Under the pieces are notes generated by a model. The model did not search any database. It was not told where the DNA came from and saw nothing but the letters and a program-made list of their open reading frames with translations. A DNA stretch of 64,000 nucleotides, from the NCBI GenBank assembly GCA_965220315.1, contig CBDCPP010000001.1, positions 744,001-808,000 of the forward strand, in the 5' to 3' direction. Each line of letters opens with the position of its first letter. The first letter of the stretch is position 1. Source of the stretch: JAPOXK01 sp965220315 (lineage in GTDB: Bacteria > Chloroflexota > Dehalococcoidia > Bin125). Below are positions 26,331 to 34,978 of the stretch, piece after piece. The translations under genes were made by a program, and so were the position numbers.

Positions 26331-27497
26331 TTAGTGGTCTTCCGTGATGTAGGCCGCCCAGTCGTCCATCAGGGCCCGGCGGCGCTCGAACAGGTCGGAT
26401 CGCCGGTAGGCGGCTTCGACGCGATCGCTGTTGACATGGGCCAAAGCGAGTTCGCATACCTCGCGGGGCGCGTTCGTGCATTCGGCCGCCCAGTCGCGAA
26501 AGCTCGATCGCATGCCGTGCGGCACGGCGGGGATGCCGCGCTCGCGCAGCAGCTTGGAGAGCGTGTTGTCCGAGAGCACGCGCCCCCGGGCACTGGGAAA
26601 CACCAGTCCGGAGCCGTCCGCGCATTCCCGAGCGGCCTCGAGGATTGCCAGGGAGCGCGACGCCAGCGGCACCCGGTGCTCGCGCCCCGCCTTCATACGG
26701 CTGCCCGGGACGGTCCAGGTGGCGGTCGCGACATCGACCTCCTCCCAGCGCGCGCCCCGCACCTCGCCCGACCGGCACGCCGTCAAGGTCAAGAACTCCA
26801 GGGCGAGCTTGGTCGTGGGCCAGGCCTCCGAGGCGCGCACGCACACGAGCGCGTCCCCGACCGCGGCGTGTGGGAGCGCCCGGTGGTGTTGCGGCGGCCC
26901 CCCGTTCTTGGGGAGCGCGGCCCCGAGCGCCTCGCCGGCGGGGTTGTCGTCCCGGTAGCCCTCGGCGATGGCCCAGCGCATGATCGCCCCGATCCGTTGC
27001 CGCACTCGCCGCGCCGTCTCCGGCTTCGCACTCCAGATCGGCACCAGCACGGCGAGCACGTCCGCCGTGGTGATCTTGTCCACCGGCGTGCCGCCCAGCG
27101 CGGGCAGCACGTAGGTGCGCAGGCTCCGCTGCCAGTGCTCCTCGCTGCGGCCGCCGTCGCGCCAGCCGGCGGCGTGCATGGCGATCACGGCCTCGACCGC
27201 GGCGGCGAAAGTCGGCACGCCGCCCCGGCGCGGGTCCCGGCCGCGGGCGACCGCGCGGCGGTTCTCCAGGGCCGCTTGGCGGGCTTCCGCCAGCGTGACG
27301 ACCGGGTAGGACCCCAGCCCGATGTTGCACGGTCGGCCGGCCATCCGGAGCCGTTGGCTCCAGGTCTTGGAGAGCCGCCCCGTGGCGGTGGGCCGCACCA
27401 GCAGGGAGAGGCCGTGGCCGCCCCGTCCGTCGCCGTAGCGGCCTGGTACCCTGATGGTCTTGACGAAGGCGGCGGAGAGGGTCTTGGGACGGGGCAC
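26331..27497 (-). CDS. tyrosine integrase (CP4-57/DUF4102 type)
   Basis: The 388-residue protein has the N-terminal DUF4102-like arm-binding domain (GLSLLVRPTATGRLSKTWSQ, RMAGRPCNIGLGSYPVVTLA, EARQAALENRRAVARGRDP), a core-binding helical domain, and a catalytic domain. The catalytic residues are recognisable: R in TACRSGEVRGARW, H-x-x-R in PHGMRSSFRDWAAE, then H and the tyrosine nucleophile in ALAHVNSDRVEAAYRRSDL. The start is a GTG at 27497 with AGAAGGGG upstream. Enzymes of this type usually insert at tRNA 3' ends. It heads the element that includes the AlpA-like and primase genes. Confidence 0.92.
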   Translation of the reverse strand: MPRPKTLSAAFVKTIRVPGRYGDGRGGHGLSLLVRPTATGRLSKTWSQRLRMAGRPCNIGLGSYPVVTLAEARQAALENRRAVARGRDPRRGGVPTFAAAVEAVIAMHAAGWRDGGRSEEHWQRSLRTYVLPALGGTPVDKITTADVLAVLVPIWSAKPETARRVRQRIGAIMRWAIAEGYRDDNPAGEALGAALPKNGGPPQHHRALPHAAVGDALVCVRASEAWPTTKLALEFLTLTACRSGEVRGARWEEVDVATATWTVPGSRMKAGREHRVPLASRSLAILEAARECADGSGLVFPSARGRVLSDNTLSKLLRERGIPAVPHGMRSSFRDWAAECTNAPREVCELALAHVNSDRVEAAYRRSDLFERRRALMDDWAAYITEDH

Positions 27498-27634
27498 GGC
27501 GCATCACCCCTTCTATCACTTTTGAAACGAGACTACGCAGGGGGCCGTGAACCGTCAAGGAACGATTGCTACGGGAAAACAAGGGGTTTTCTGTGACATA
27601 CGGTCCCGCCCGCACCCCTAACAAACCCCCTATA

Positions 27635-27653
27635 GGTGGTCCCTATCTCCACC
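27635..27653 (+). other. possible attachment-site remnant resembling a tRNA 3' end
   Basis: TCCCTATCTCCACCA closely resembles the last bases of a tRNA (T-arm end, acceptor stem, CCA), but no cloverleaf precedes it on either strand. It lies 138 bases outside the integrase start, a typical place for an attachment core. No matching copy was found by eye at the other end of the element, so this is tentative. Confidence 0.25.
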
Positions 27654-28330
27654 ATTTCCAACCTAGACGTACTGGACTACGAACTGACTCTGGAGCCGTA
27701 GCGGTCTCGCCGACGCTGTCTAGCATCACGTGTTGCCCCGCCAGCGCCGCCCACACCTCCTCGGCCGCGATTTTCAGCTGTTGCTGCCGCTCACGGTGCT
27801 CCCTAATGCGATCGGAAGTGTCGGACATCTCGATGACGCGCCAGCCCCGGCCCAGCTGCCGCCGCACGCCGGCCATCTCCTCCTCAATGGTCTCCAACTG
27901 TTGGCGCTACTCGTGCGCCACCCCGTCCATCTCCTCGTCCAGCAGCTTCACCAAGTCCTGGATGGTGGACTCGCTGAGGATGTTCTCCTTGATCTCTTTG
28001 ACGATGAGCTTCTCGAAGGTCCTGGTATTGAGCCCGGGGGTCTTGCATGTTCCGCTGCCCCGCTTCAGCAGGGAGTGGCAGAATGTAGTAGGTGGACTTG
28101 CCGCTCTCGGCCTCGGCGGCGGTGAGGGCCTTGCCGCAGGTCTCGCACCTGAGCAGTCCGCTGCGCAGGTAGGGGCCGGAAGCCCGTCTGGGGTGGACGC
28201 TCTTCGGAGCGTGCCCCCAGCAGCTTCCTGGCCCGCCGGAACTCGCGCTTGGATATAATGGCGGGGAAAGCATCCTCGAGCCGGACCGGCGGCGCGGCGC
28301 GCCTGGCTGATACGTAGGTTTCTTATATAG
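27643..28330 (-). pseudogene. large serine recombinase, degraded C-terminal part
   Basis: Pieces of one protein appear in different frames of the minus strand: PPVRLEDAFPAIISKREFRR (about 28290-28230), SVHPRRASGPYLRSGLL with the zinc-ribbon RCETCGKALTAAEAESGKST, then the ribbon's second half SLLKRGSGTCKTPGLNTRTF, EKLIVKEIKENILSESTIQ, and after an in-frame TAG at 27909 the coiled-coil RQQLETIEEEMAGVRRQLG. The order matches the recombinase, zinc ribbon and coiled-coil domains of large serine recombinases. At least two frameshifts and one stop inactivate it, and the N-terminal catalytic domain is absent. It marks an older integration at this locus. Confidence 0.8.
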
Positions 28331-28386
28331 TTGCTCCCTATGGGAGTTCTGGCCGTCATCACCCCGCCTGCTTGGCATCTTCACTC

Positions 28387-28965
28387 ATGTTGCGGGGCTC
28401 GATGGGAATGCAACCGCCGTTGACCATGCAACCGACGTACCCCGCTGCCCCCGAGCTGGCTATCACCCGTTGGTTCAATACTGCCAACAATCCGACTCTG
28501 GCCGATCTCAGAGGCGAGGTTGTCGTAATCGAGGCGTTCCAGATGCTCTGCCCGGGTTGCGTTTCCCACGGTCTGCCGCAGGCTACGCGCATCCAATCCG
28601 CCTTCGGCAACGACGTCACCGTGCTCGGGCTCCACTGCGTGTTCGAACACCACGACGCCATGACCCCTGTGTCACTTGAAGCGTTCCTGCACGAGTACCG
28701 CATCACGTTCCCGGTCGGCGTCGACGCCCCCGCCCCTGATGTCACCCTGCCCATCACGATGGGCCGGTTCCAGCTACGGGGCACCCCGAGTCTGGTTGTC
28801 ATCGACCGGGCCGGATGCATCCGCCTCAACGCGTTTGGCCAGATCGAAGACCTCGCCGTCGGCGCTACCCTCGCCCGCCTCATTGACGAACCCCGTCCCG
28901 AGCCGGAGGCCGACTGCGATCCCGACAGCGGATGTCCTGCCCCAACCCAGGAATCCAACCCCTAG
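28387..28965 (+). CDS. thioredoxin-like (TlpA/AhpC-type) protein
   Basis: The 192-residue protein has a thioredoxin-fold core: LRGEVVVIEAFQMLCPGC followed by VSHGLPQATRIQ, a CPGC redox pair, a strand VTVLGLHCVFEHHD, and the cis-proline region LRGTPSLVVIDRAG. The C-terminus is acidic with two further cysteines. No clear signal peptide is visible from the ATG at 28387; a TTG at 28372 would add five residues. It may reduce or oxidise thiols in the cytoplasm. It sits between the decayed recombinase and the core region. Confidence 0.75.
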   Translation: MLRGSMGMQPPLTMQPTYPAAPELAITRWFNTANNPTLADLRGEVVVIEAFQMLCPGCVSHGLPQATRIQSAFGNDVTVLGLHCVFEHHDAMTPVSLEAFLHEYRITFPVGVDAPAPDVTLPITMGRFQLRGTPSLVVIDRAGCIRLNAFGQIEDLAVGATLARLIDEPRPEPEADCDPDSGCPAPTQESNP

Positions 28966-29471
28966 CCGGCGGCGGCAACCTCGACCGTAAGCTGTTTGCC
29001 GCGGCCGAACGGCTGCGATCATATGTTCCGCCGCCTCAGTGGATATGACAGCCTGATTCAACCCCGGCGCCGGACGGAGCTTACGGTACGTACTCGTCGT
29101 CGGCGTTGTGTATGACCAGCCGTCTGTCCGCGCCGATGATCGCGCTAGGCAGAAGGCGTTGGAAGATCGCGGTTATCGCGTGAACACGGTCGGCCCTGTC
29201 TTAGAGGTGCGGTGCGAGCGCGGTGGGACATCTTCGGGCCTGCTGGAGAGATGGGACGGGCGTGGTGAGGCGGTGGCGGCGGAGGGTACCTACAGGATCA
29301 CGACCGACTCGAAAATTCGCAGTACAGTACATCTAGGCCCACCATCCCTTCGGCTGCCGAGGGAGGGGCATCCGTTGCAATTGACACCTCCGGATTCACG
29401 CTCCTAGTCTCGATCAACGGCTGCTGGGTTACCGTGGCGCTTGCAGGCCAGATCCTTGGAGCGGGAAAAGC
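28966..29471. other. junction between accessory and core regions, with a gene fragment
   Basis: A short + frame from about 29057 (first start GTG at 29108) reads VVYDQPSVRADDRARQKALE then DRGYRV. This looks like the end of a nuclease-fold domain often found at the C-terminus of helicases (DUF559/DUF2726-like). It then loses pattern and stops at 29407. It is probably a relic. Nothing else was recognised here. Confidence 0.35.
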
Positions 29472-31151
29472 GTGAGCGACTCACTCAACGAATGGCTGGA
29501 CGGCGCCTACCGCGCCGCCGTCGAGAGGAACCCGGAGCGGCGCGATACCTTTCGCCGCTCGAGCGGCGACCCGCTACAGCCGCTTTACGCCGGTCTCAAC
29601 GGCAGCGCGGACATCCTTGGCTTCCCCGGTGAGTTTCCCTTTACCCGCGGCATCCAGCCCACGATGTATCGCGGCCGTCTCTGGACGATGCGTCAGTACG
29701 CCGGGCAGGGGGACGCGGAAATCAGTAACGAGCGCTACCGCTTCCTACTGGATCAAGGGCAGACGGGACTCTCCGTCGCCTTCGACCTGCCCACGCAGAT
29801 CGGCTACGACTCGGACCACCCCATGGCCGCGGGCGAAGTCGGCAAGGTCGGTGTAGCGATCGACTCGATCGAGGATATGCGGACGCTGTTCCGCGAGATC
29901 CCGCTCGATAAGGTCACCACTTCGATGACGATCAATTCCACCGCTTCCATTCTGCTCGCGCTCTACATCGCCGTCGGCGAAGAGCAGGGCGTTGAGCGGT
30001 CCCAGCTTGGCGGCACCGTGCAGAATGACATCCTTAAGGAATACGTTGCCCGTGGAACCTATATCTACCCGCCCGCTCCCTCGATCCGGCTCATCACCGA
30101 TATTTTCGACTTCTGTGCGCGTGAGGTGCCTCGCTGGAATACGATCTCCGTCAGCGGTTATCACATGCGCGAGGCCGGCTGTACCGCCGCGCAAGAGGTC
30201 GGTTTCACGCTCGCACATGCGATTAGCTATATCGAAGCGGCGCTCGCGGCGGGCCAAGAGTTCGACCGCATCGGCCAACAGGTCTCGTTCTTCTTCGCTT
30301 GCCACTCGAATTTCCTTGAAGAGGTGGCCAAGTTCCGCGCTGCCCGACGGCTCTGGGCGCGGATCACGCGCGACCGCTTTCACTCCAACAACCCACGCGC
30401 CCAGACACTACGCTTCCACACGCAGACGGGAGGCGCGACGCTCACTGCCCAGCAGCCCGACAACAACGTGATCCGCACCACGCTGCAAGCGCTGGCAGCG
30501 GTCTTCGGAGGCACGCAGTCGCTCCACACGAATTCGCTCGACGAGGCCCTGGGGCTCCCCAGCCAGCACGCTGTCGAGGTGGCGCTGCGCACACAACAGG
30601 TCATCGCCTACGAGAGCGGGGCCGCCGACGTCGTGGATCCGTTGGGTGGCTCCTTTTACATCGAGGAGTTAACCGACGCGATCGAGGCCGAAGCAGCACG
30701 CTACGTCGAGAAAATCGACGCCTTGGGCGGCGCCATCGCCTCGATCGGGGCGAGCTACCAACAGCGCGAGATCACCGATGCCGCCTATAACCTGCAGATG
30801 GAGTACGAGAAGGAAGCGCAAGCGACGGAGCGCGCGGCCCCGCCGGGAGCCAGCGGGCGTGTAAAAGTTGGGGTCAATCGCTTCATCACGGACGAGGAGG
30901 CCGATGTGGAGATCGTCCGTGTCGATCCAGCGGTCGGCGCTCGCCAGAGCGAGAAATTGGAGCGATTCCGCGCCGCTCGCGATGGCGATGCCGCGAAGGC
31001 TGCCGTAGACCGGATCCAGCAGGCCGCAGGGGGTGCGGATAATCTCATGCCCCTCATCATTGAAGCCGTCAAAGCGCAAGTTACACTGGGCGAGATCGCA
31101 GATAGTTTCCGGACAGTCTGGGGTGAACAGCGCGAGGCCGTCGTCGTCTAG
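29472..31151 (+). CDS. methylmalonyl-CoA mutase, large (catalytic) subunit
   Basis: The 559-residue protein is the TIM-barrel catalytic chain that interconverts methylmalonyl-CoA and succinyl-CoA. It has the family hallmarks FPFTRGIQPTMYRGRLWTMR, QYAGQGDAEISNERY, TGLSVAFDLPTQIGYDSDHP, TMTINSTA, LQAL-NS-DEALGLPS and ERIDALGG-like EKIDALGG. It lacks the C-terminal B12-binding domain, which is encoded three genes on at 32164, so this is a split mutase as in archaea and many Chloroflexota and Actinobacteria. The GTG start is preceded by GGAG. The operon continues with an epimerase, the B12 subunit and MeaB. The module serves propionate or odd-chain and branched-chain carbon flow. Confidence 0.93.
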   Translation: MSDSLNEWLDGAYRAAVERNPERRDTFRRSSGDPLQPLYAGLNGSADILGFPGEFPFTRGIQPTMYRGRLWTMRQYAGQGDAEISNERYRFLLDQGQTGLSVAFDLPTQIGYDSDHPMAAGEVGKVGVAIDSIEDMRTLFREIPLDKVTTSMTINSTASILLALYIAVGEEQGVERSQLGGTVQNDILKEYVARGTYIYPPAPSIRLITDIFDFCAREVPRWNTISVSGYHMREAGCTAAQEVGFTLAHAISYIEAALAAGQEFDRIGQQVSFFFACHSNFLEEVAKFRAARRLWARITRDRFHSNNPRAQTLRFHTQTGGATLTAQQPDNNVIRTTLQALAAVFGGTQSLHTNSLDEALGLPSQHAVEVALRTQQVIAYESGAADVVDPLGGSFYIEELTDAIEAEAARYVEKIDALGGAIASIGASYQQREITDAAYNLQMEYEKEAQATERAAPPGASGRVKVGVNRFITDEEADVEIVRVDPAVGARQSEKLERFRAARDGDAAKAAVDRIQQAAGGADNLMPLIIEAVKAQVTLGEIADSFRTVWGEQREAVVV

Positions 31152-31227
31152 CGACCATTCGGCCCGTTAGCATGACCGGGTTCGGGTCCAACACACTGTG
31201 AGTTTCATGACGGACGGGGGTAGTTCC

Positions 31228-32109
31228 ATGGCACTTCAACTCAAGCGCATCGACCACGTTGCGTTCGTCACGCGGGATATCGAGAAGGCGTTGCCGCTCT
31301 GGCGTGACGCCTTGGGTATGCGCGTGGTCAAGGATGGCGTGGTTGAGGATCAGGGAATCCGCGGCGTTCTGCTTGATGCCGGCGAATGTGAGATCGAGAT
31401 TATCCAGCCCATCCGTGACGATACCGGCGTGGCGCGGTTTCTCGAGCAACGCGGCGAGGACCTGCACCATGTCGCTTTCGAGACTGACGATGTCGCGGCC
31501 GAACTCGGGCGCGCCCGGGAACTCGGCATCGAATTGATCGACGAAGAGCCACGCCAGGGCCTCTCCGGCTTAGTCGGATTTCTCCATCCGAAGTCCAACT
31601 ACGGCGTGCTTGTTGAGTTGGTACAAAAGACCGTTGCCACGCCAGCGCCTCAGTCCGGCGGTACGGAGCACCCCTTCTCGATCGCTGGTGTCGATCACGT
31701 CGGAATTGCCGCCCGAGATATTCACGGCTGTTCGGACCACTTTGTCGACAGGTACGGTATGCCGGTGTTCAAGGAATGGGGCCCGGAGAAAGAGACGGGT
31801 CTGGAATCGGTCAGTGTCGAGATCGGCGCTGGTTGGCTGGAGATCGTGACGTCACATAATCCAGAGGATGAATCGGTCTATGTCGAGCGCGCGCTGCGCA
31901 AGCAAGGAGATGGCATGGTGATGATGGCGCTGAAAGTGCGCAACTTCGCCGCTGCCATGAAGGCCATTCCCGAGCAGGGCGTGACGCTCACGGAAGTGCT
32001 CTACCTCGATCATAAAATGGCGATGGACCGACCGCTGATGCACGTGCCCCGTAGGGAGGCCAACGGGGTCCGTCTGCAACTCATCGCTGAAGCGCCGGTC
32101 CAAGTCTGA
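31228..32109 (+). CDS. methylmalonyl-CoA epimerase-like protein with two VOC domains
   Basis: The 293-residue protein contains two vicinal-oxygen-chelate domains. The first (LKRIDHVAFVTRDIEKALPL, RGEDLHHVAFETDDV, KSNYGVLVELVQ) matches methylmalonyl-CoA epimerase, with metal-binding His and Glu. The second (IAGVDHVGIAARDIHGCSDH) is more diverged. Usual epimerases have one domain of about 140 residues. It should convert the S and R forms of methylmalonyl-CoA. The ATG at 31228 has GGGGGT 8 bases upstream, and an upstream GTG (31198) is less likely. Confidence 0.82.
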   Translation: MALQLKRIDHVAFVTRDIEKALPLWRDALGMRVVKDGVVEDQGIRGVLLDAGECEIEIIQPIRDDTGVARFLEQRGEDLHHVAFETDDVAAELGRARELGIELIDEEPRQGLSGLVGFLHPKSNYGVLVELVQKTVATPAPQSGGTEHPFSIAGVDHVGIAARDIHGCSDHFVDRYGMPVFKEWGPEKETGLESVSVEIGAGWLEIVTSHNPEDESVYVERALRKQGDGMVMMALKVRNFAAAMKAIPEQGVTLTEVLYLDHKMAMDRPLMHVPRREANGVRLQLIAEAPVQV

Positions 32110-32163
32110 CCGGGCGCCGCGCCACTCGTCCATACATGGCATAACTGCAAAGCGAAGGGACTG

Positions 32164-32574
32164 ATGGCCAACCGAAAGATCCGCGTGCTGGTCGCGAAGC
32201 CAGGCCTTGATGGACACGACCGCGGGGCCAAGGTTGTCGCGCGGGCATTACGCGACGCCGGCATGGAGGTTATCTACACCGGCATTCGCCAAACGCCCGA
32301 CATGATCAGCGAGGTTGCGTTGCAAGAAGATGTCGACGTGGTTGGTCTCAGCATCCTCTCCGGCGCGCACTTGGAACTCTTTCCGGCCGTGATCGAGGCC
32401 TGCCGTGACCGCGGCATCGTACCGGATGACACGCTCTTCTTCTGCGGAGGCATTATTCCGGAGGACGATGTCCCGGCGCTGAGTGATCTGGGCTTCCGCG
32501 CCGTCTTTGGCCCTGGTGCCAGTACCAACGACATCGTCGAGTTCGTGCGGGAGCACGTGAAGGCGCCCGTCTAA
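32164..32574 (+). CDS. cobalamin-binding subunit of methylmalonyl-CoA mutase
   Basis: The 136-residue protein is the B12-binding flavodoxin-like domain. It has the signature VLVAKPGLDGHDRGAKVVA (DxHxxG, with His as the lower cobalt ligand), then VVGLSILSGAHLELFPAV (S-x-L) and FGPGASTNDI (GG-like loop). It completes the catalytic chain encoded at 29472. It is followed by MeaB after only 3 bases. Confidence 0.93.
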   Translation: MANRKIRVLVAKPGLDGHDRGAKVVARALRDAGMEVIYTGIRQTPDMISEVALQEDVDVVGLSILSGAHLELFPAVIEACRDRGIVPDDTLFFCGGIIPEDDVPALSDLGFRAVFGPGASTNDIVEFVREHVKAPV

Positions 32575-32577
32575 CTC

Positions 32578-33528
32578 ATGCCCCCTAGTGGCAGTTTGCA
32601 GGCGCGCTTCCTCGAAGGCGACCGACGCGCTCTGGCGCGCCTTATCACCGAAGTCGAAAATGGCACCGAGGTCGGGCGCGCGGCGCTTCGCGCCCTCTAC
32701 CGGCGCGTCGGGCGAGCGCGCACTATCGGTATCACGGGTCCTCCTGGTGCCGGCAAGAGCACGCTCACCAATCAGTTCGCGAAGGCTCTGCGGGTTCGGG
32801 ACCAGACCGTCGGTATCGTTGCCGTCGATCCCTCCAGCCCCTACACCCAAGGCGCCATCTTGGGCGATCGCGTCCGCATGCAAGAGCTCAGCTCCGACCC
32901 AGAGATCTTCATACGCAGCCTCGCCAGCCGCGGTGCACTCGGGGGCATTTCCGCTGCCACGATCGACGTGATCGCCGTGCTCGACGCGTTCGGCAAGGAC
33001 ACGATCTTGATCGAGACGGTGGGTGCAGGCCAAGACGAGGTCGAGATCGCAGGCGCCGCACAAACCACCGTCCTCGTCAATACGCCCGGGAGTGGCGACG
33101 ACATTCAAGCGATGAAAGCGGGCATCATGGAGATCGCCGATATCCTGGTGGTCAACAAGGCAGACCTGCCCGGTGCCGATCTCCTTGTCAGTCAGCTTCG
33201 CGCGCTGCTGTCGCTACTGCCGGACCGCGTTTGGACCCCGCCTATCAGCAAGCTGATCGCGACCGAGGAAGTGGGTATCGCCGACCTCGTCGCTGCTTGC
33301 GAGGACCACTGGGAATTTCTCACGAGCAGCGGGCGTCTGCGCGAGCAGCGAGAGGAATGCGCGCGGCGCCAGATTCTCACCCTCGCCCGCTCCCAATTGC
33401 TCGCTGGTCTCATGGGTGATGAGAGGGGCGGAGGACGCTTGGACCAACTGACACGTGCCGTTTCCGATGGCGAACTCGATCCGCACACTGCTGCGCGCGA
33501 GTGGATCGGGCAGGAAGCGCTAGCCTAA
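32578..33528 (+). CDS. meaB: MeaB-family GTPase, mutase chaperone
   Basis: The 316-residue G3E-family GTPase protects and reloads B12-dependent methylmalonyl-CoA mutase. It has Walker A GITGPPGAGKSTLTNQ, the switch region VDPSSPYTQGAILGDRVRMQ, FIRSLASRGALGG, and a Walker B-like ILIETVGAGQDEVEIA with base-recognition VVNKADLPGA. It lies 3 bases after the B12 subunit gene, which supports its role as that mutase's chaperone. Confidence 0.95.
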   Translation: MPPSGSLQARFLEGDRRALARLITEVENGTEVGRAALRALYRRVGRARTIGITGPPGAGKSTLTNQFAKALRVRDQTVGIVAVDPSSPYTQGAILGDRVRMQELSSDPEIFIRSLASRGALGGISAATIDVIAVLDAFGKDTILIETVGAGQDEVEIAGAAQTTVLVNTPGSGDDIQAMKAGIMEIADILVVNKADLPGADLLVSQLRALLSLLPDRVWTPPISKLIATEEVGIADLVAACEDHWEFLTSSGRLREQREECARRQILTLARSQLLAGLMGDERGGGRLDQLTRAVSDGELDPHTAAREWIGQEALA

Positions 33529-33572
33529 CCGCATTCCTTGAATCGCGAGATCCTCTGGAAGGAAGCGCGCGG

Positions 33573-34274
33573 ATGAAGATGCAGCGCATCACCATCACCT
33601 TCGCGCGTGATGAAGCGCAACGGTACATCACGCACCTTGACTTGATGCGCGCCTGGGAGCGCATCCTCAGACGTGCAAGGCTGCCGGTCGTCCACTCGCA
33701 AGGATTCTCTCCTAGACCGCGTATCGCATTGGCTGCCCCGCTGCCAGTGGGCGTCACCTCGGACTGCGAACTCTTGGATGTTCTGCTGGAGGAACACTGC
33801 ATTGTTGAGGAGGTTGCTACGGCCATCGCTCCCCAGCTCCCCACTGGCCTGCGGCTTGTCGAATTGAAAGAGACACCGCTCGTGCGGGCCTCCCTGCAGT
33901 CGCTACTCCGCGCAACCGAGTACGTTGTGGAAGTTGAAGAGCCGCGCCCGATCAAGGATCTAGAATCTGCGATCACGGAGCTGCTGGCTAAGGATGAATT
34001 TCTGTGGGAACACCAGCGCGGGGACGAGTTGCGCCGCTATGACCTCCGCGCGTTGATCTTCGACTTGGCCGCACTGGCGCTCGGTCCGGGCCGCGCTCGA
34101 ATCATGATGCGCCTGCGGGCGGACGAGCAAGGCTCCGGTAGGCCCGAGCAAGTGGCAGCCGCGCTCGGCATCGCTGCGCCGCCGCTTCGCATCCACCGCA
34201 CTCGCCTCGATCTCGATCAGCCCGAGATCGCGCGTGCCGTTCGTCAGGCCGCTGGTCACGTTGTGGACGGGTGA
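33573..34274 (+). CDS. DUF2344 (TIGR03936) radical-SAM-associated protein
   Basis: The 233-residue protein starts at the ATG at 33573, with GGAAGGAAG upstream. It shows the family opening ITFARDEAQRYITHLDLMRA, RRARLPVVHSQGFSPRPRIA, and PLPVGVTSDCELLDVLLEE. In most genomes this domain is beside, or fused to, a B12-type radical SAM protein (TIGR03960), which is not seen here. The biochemical role is unknown. It overlaps the next gene by one base. Confidence 0.85.
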   Translation: MKMQRITITFARDEAQRYITHLDLMRAWERILRRARLPVVHSQGFSPRPRIALAAPLPVGVTSDCELLDVLLEEHCIVEEVATAIAPQLPTGLRLVELKETPLVRASLQSLLRATEYVVEVEEPRPIKDLESAITELLAKDEFLWEHQRGDELRRYDLRALIFDLAALALGPGRARIMMRLRADEQGSGRPEQVAAALGIAAPPLRIHRTRLDLDQPEIARAVRQAAGHVVDG

Positions 34275-34900
34275 TGACTCGCCTAATCCTCGTGCGGCAT
34301 GCGGAGTCGGTGGCGAATCGCGAACGGCGCGCGCTTGGACGTGGCGACCCGGCTCTCACTGGTTACGGTCAGCAACAAGCCAGAGCTGTCGCCGATCTCC
34401 TTCGCGGAGAGTGCTTCTACCGTGTTGTCAGCAGCCCTCTGCAGCGCGCGCGCCGCACCGCCGAAGCCATTGCGGCCTCGCGCGCTATCGTTGTGCAGCC
34501 TGAGGAGGCTTTGATCGAGTTGGACATCGGTGCAATGGAGGGTCTGACCTACGACGAGGCGCGTGAACGCTTTCCCGAAATCATCGCTGGCTGGCGGAGC
34601 GATGCTGGTGCCGACGTGCGCATGCCTGGTGGCGAATCGCTGAGCGATGTACACGCGCGCGCCTGGCCCTTCGTCGAAACCCTCTTTCGTGCCCCCGCAC
34701 CTGGGCCGATCGTTGTTGTGACGCACAACTGGGTTGTCCGCGCGATTCTCTGCGGCGCCTTACAGCACAGCCTGCACGAATTCCAGCGCTTCGAAGTGGG
34801 ACTGGCCGCACACTCCATCCTGGCGCTCCGTGTTGGACGCTGGCAACTGCATCGCCTTAACGTCAGCTGTGGTTTCCCTCCAACTGTTCGGCATACGTGA
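34274..34900 (+). CDS. histidine phosphatase (phosphoglycerate mutase-like)
   Basis: The 208-residue protein has the catalytic LILVRHAESVAN (RHA motif), the second arginine in VVSSPLQRARRTAEAI, the acid E in ELDIGAMEGL, and the second histidine in VVVTHNWVVRAI. It belongs to the branch of cofactor-independent acid phosphatases related to CobC and GpmB. The substrate cannot be told from sequence. Its ATG overlaps the stop of the DUF2344 gene (TGATG). Confidence 0.88.
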   Translation: MTRLILVRHAESVANRERRALGRGDPALTGYGQQQARAVADLLRGECFYRVVSSPLQRARRTAEAIAASRAIVVQPEEALIELDIGAMEGLTYDEARERFPEIIAGWRSDAGADVRMPGGESLSDVHARAWPFVETLFRAPAPGPIVVVTHNWVVRAILCGALQHSLHEFQRFEVGLAAHSILALRVGRWQLHRLNVSCGFPPTVRHT

Positions 34901-34978
34901 CCCTTTCCGGGTCCCTATGGAGGCTCCGCCTAAGCAGCCGGCGTGCTAGCGTAACCGTGGTGGTGCCGGAGCCTCATC

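Noticed and set aside
26287..27624. 445-residue minus-strand frame and 423-residue + strand frame over the integrase
   Set aside because: Both are low-complexity shadows in GC-rich DNA. The integrase frame has the catalytic Arg, His-x-x-Arg and Tyr.
6535..27911. UAG recoding to explain two in-frame TAG codons (HEPN gene and serine recombinase)
   Set aside because: Core genes such as the mutase, clpC and rplU end normally in TAG, and the recombinase also carries frameshifts. Gene decay is simpler.
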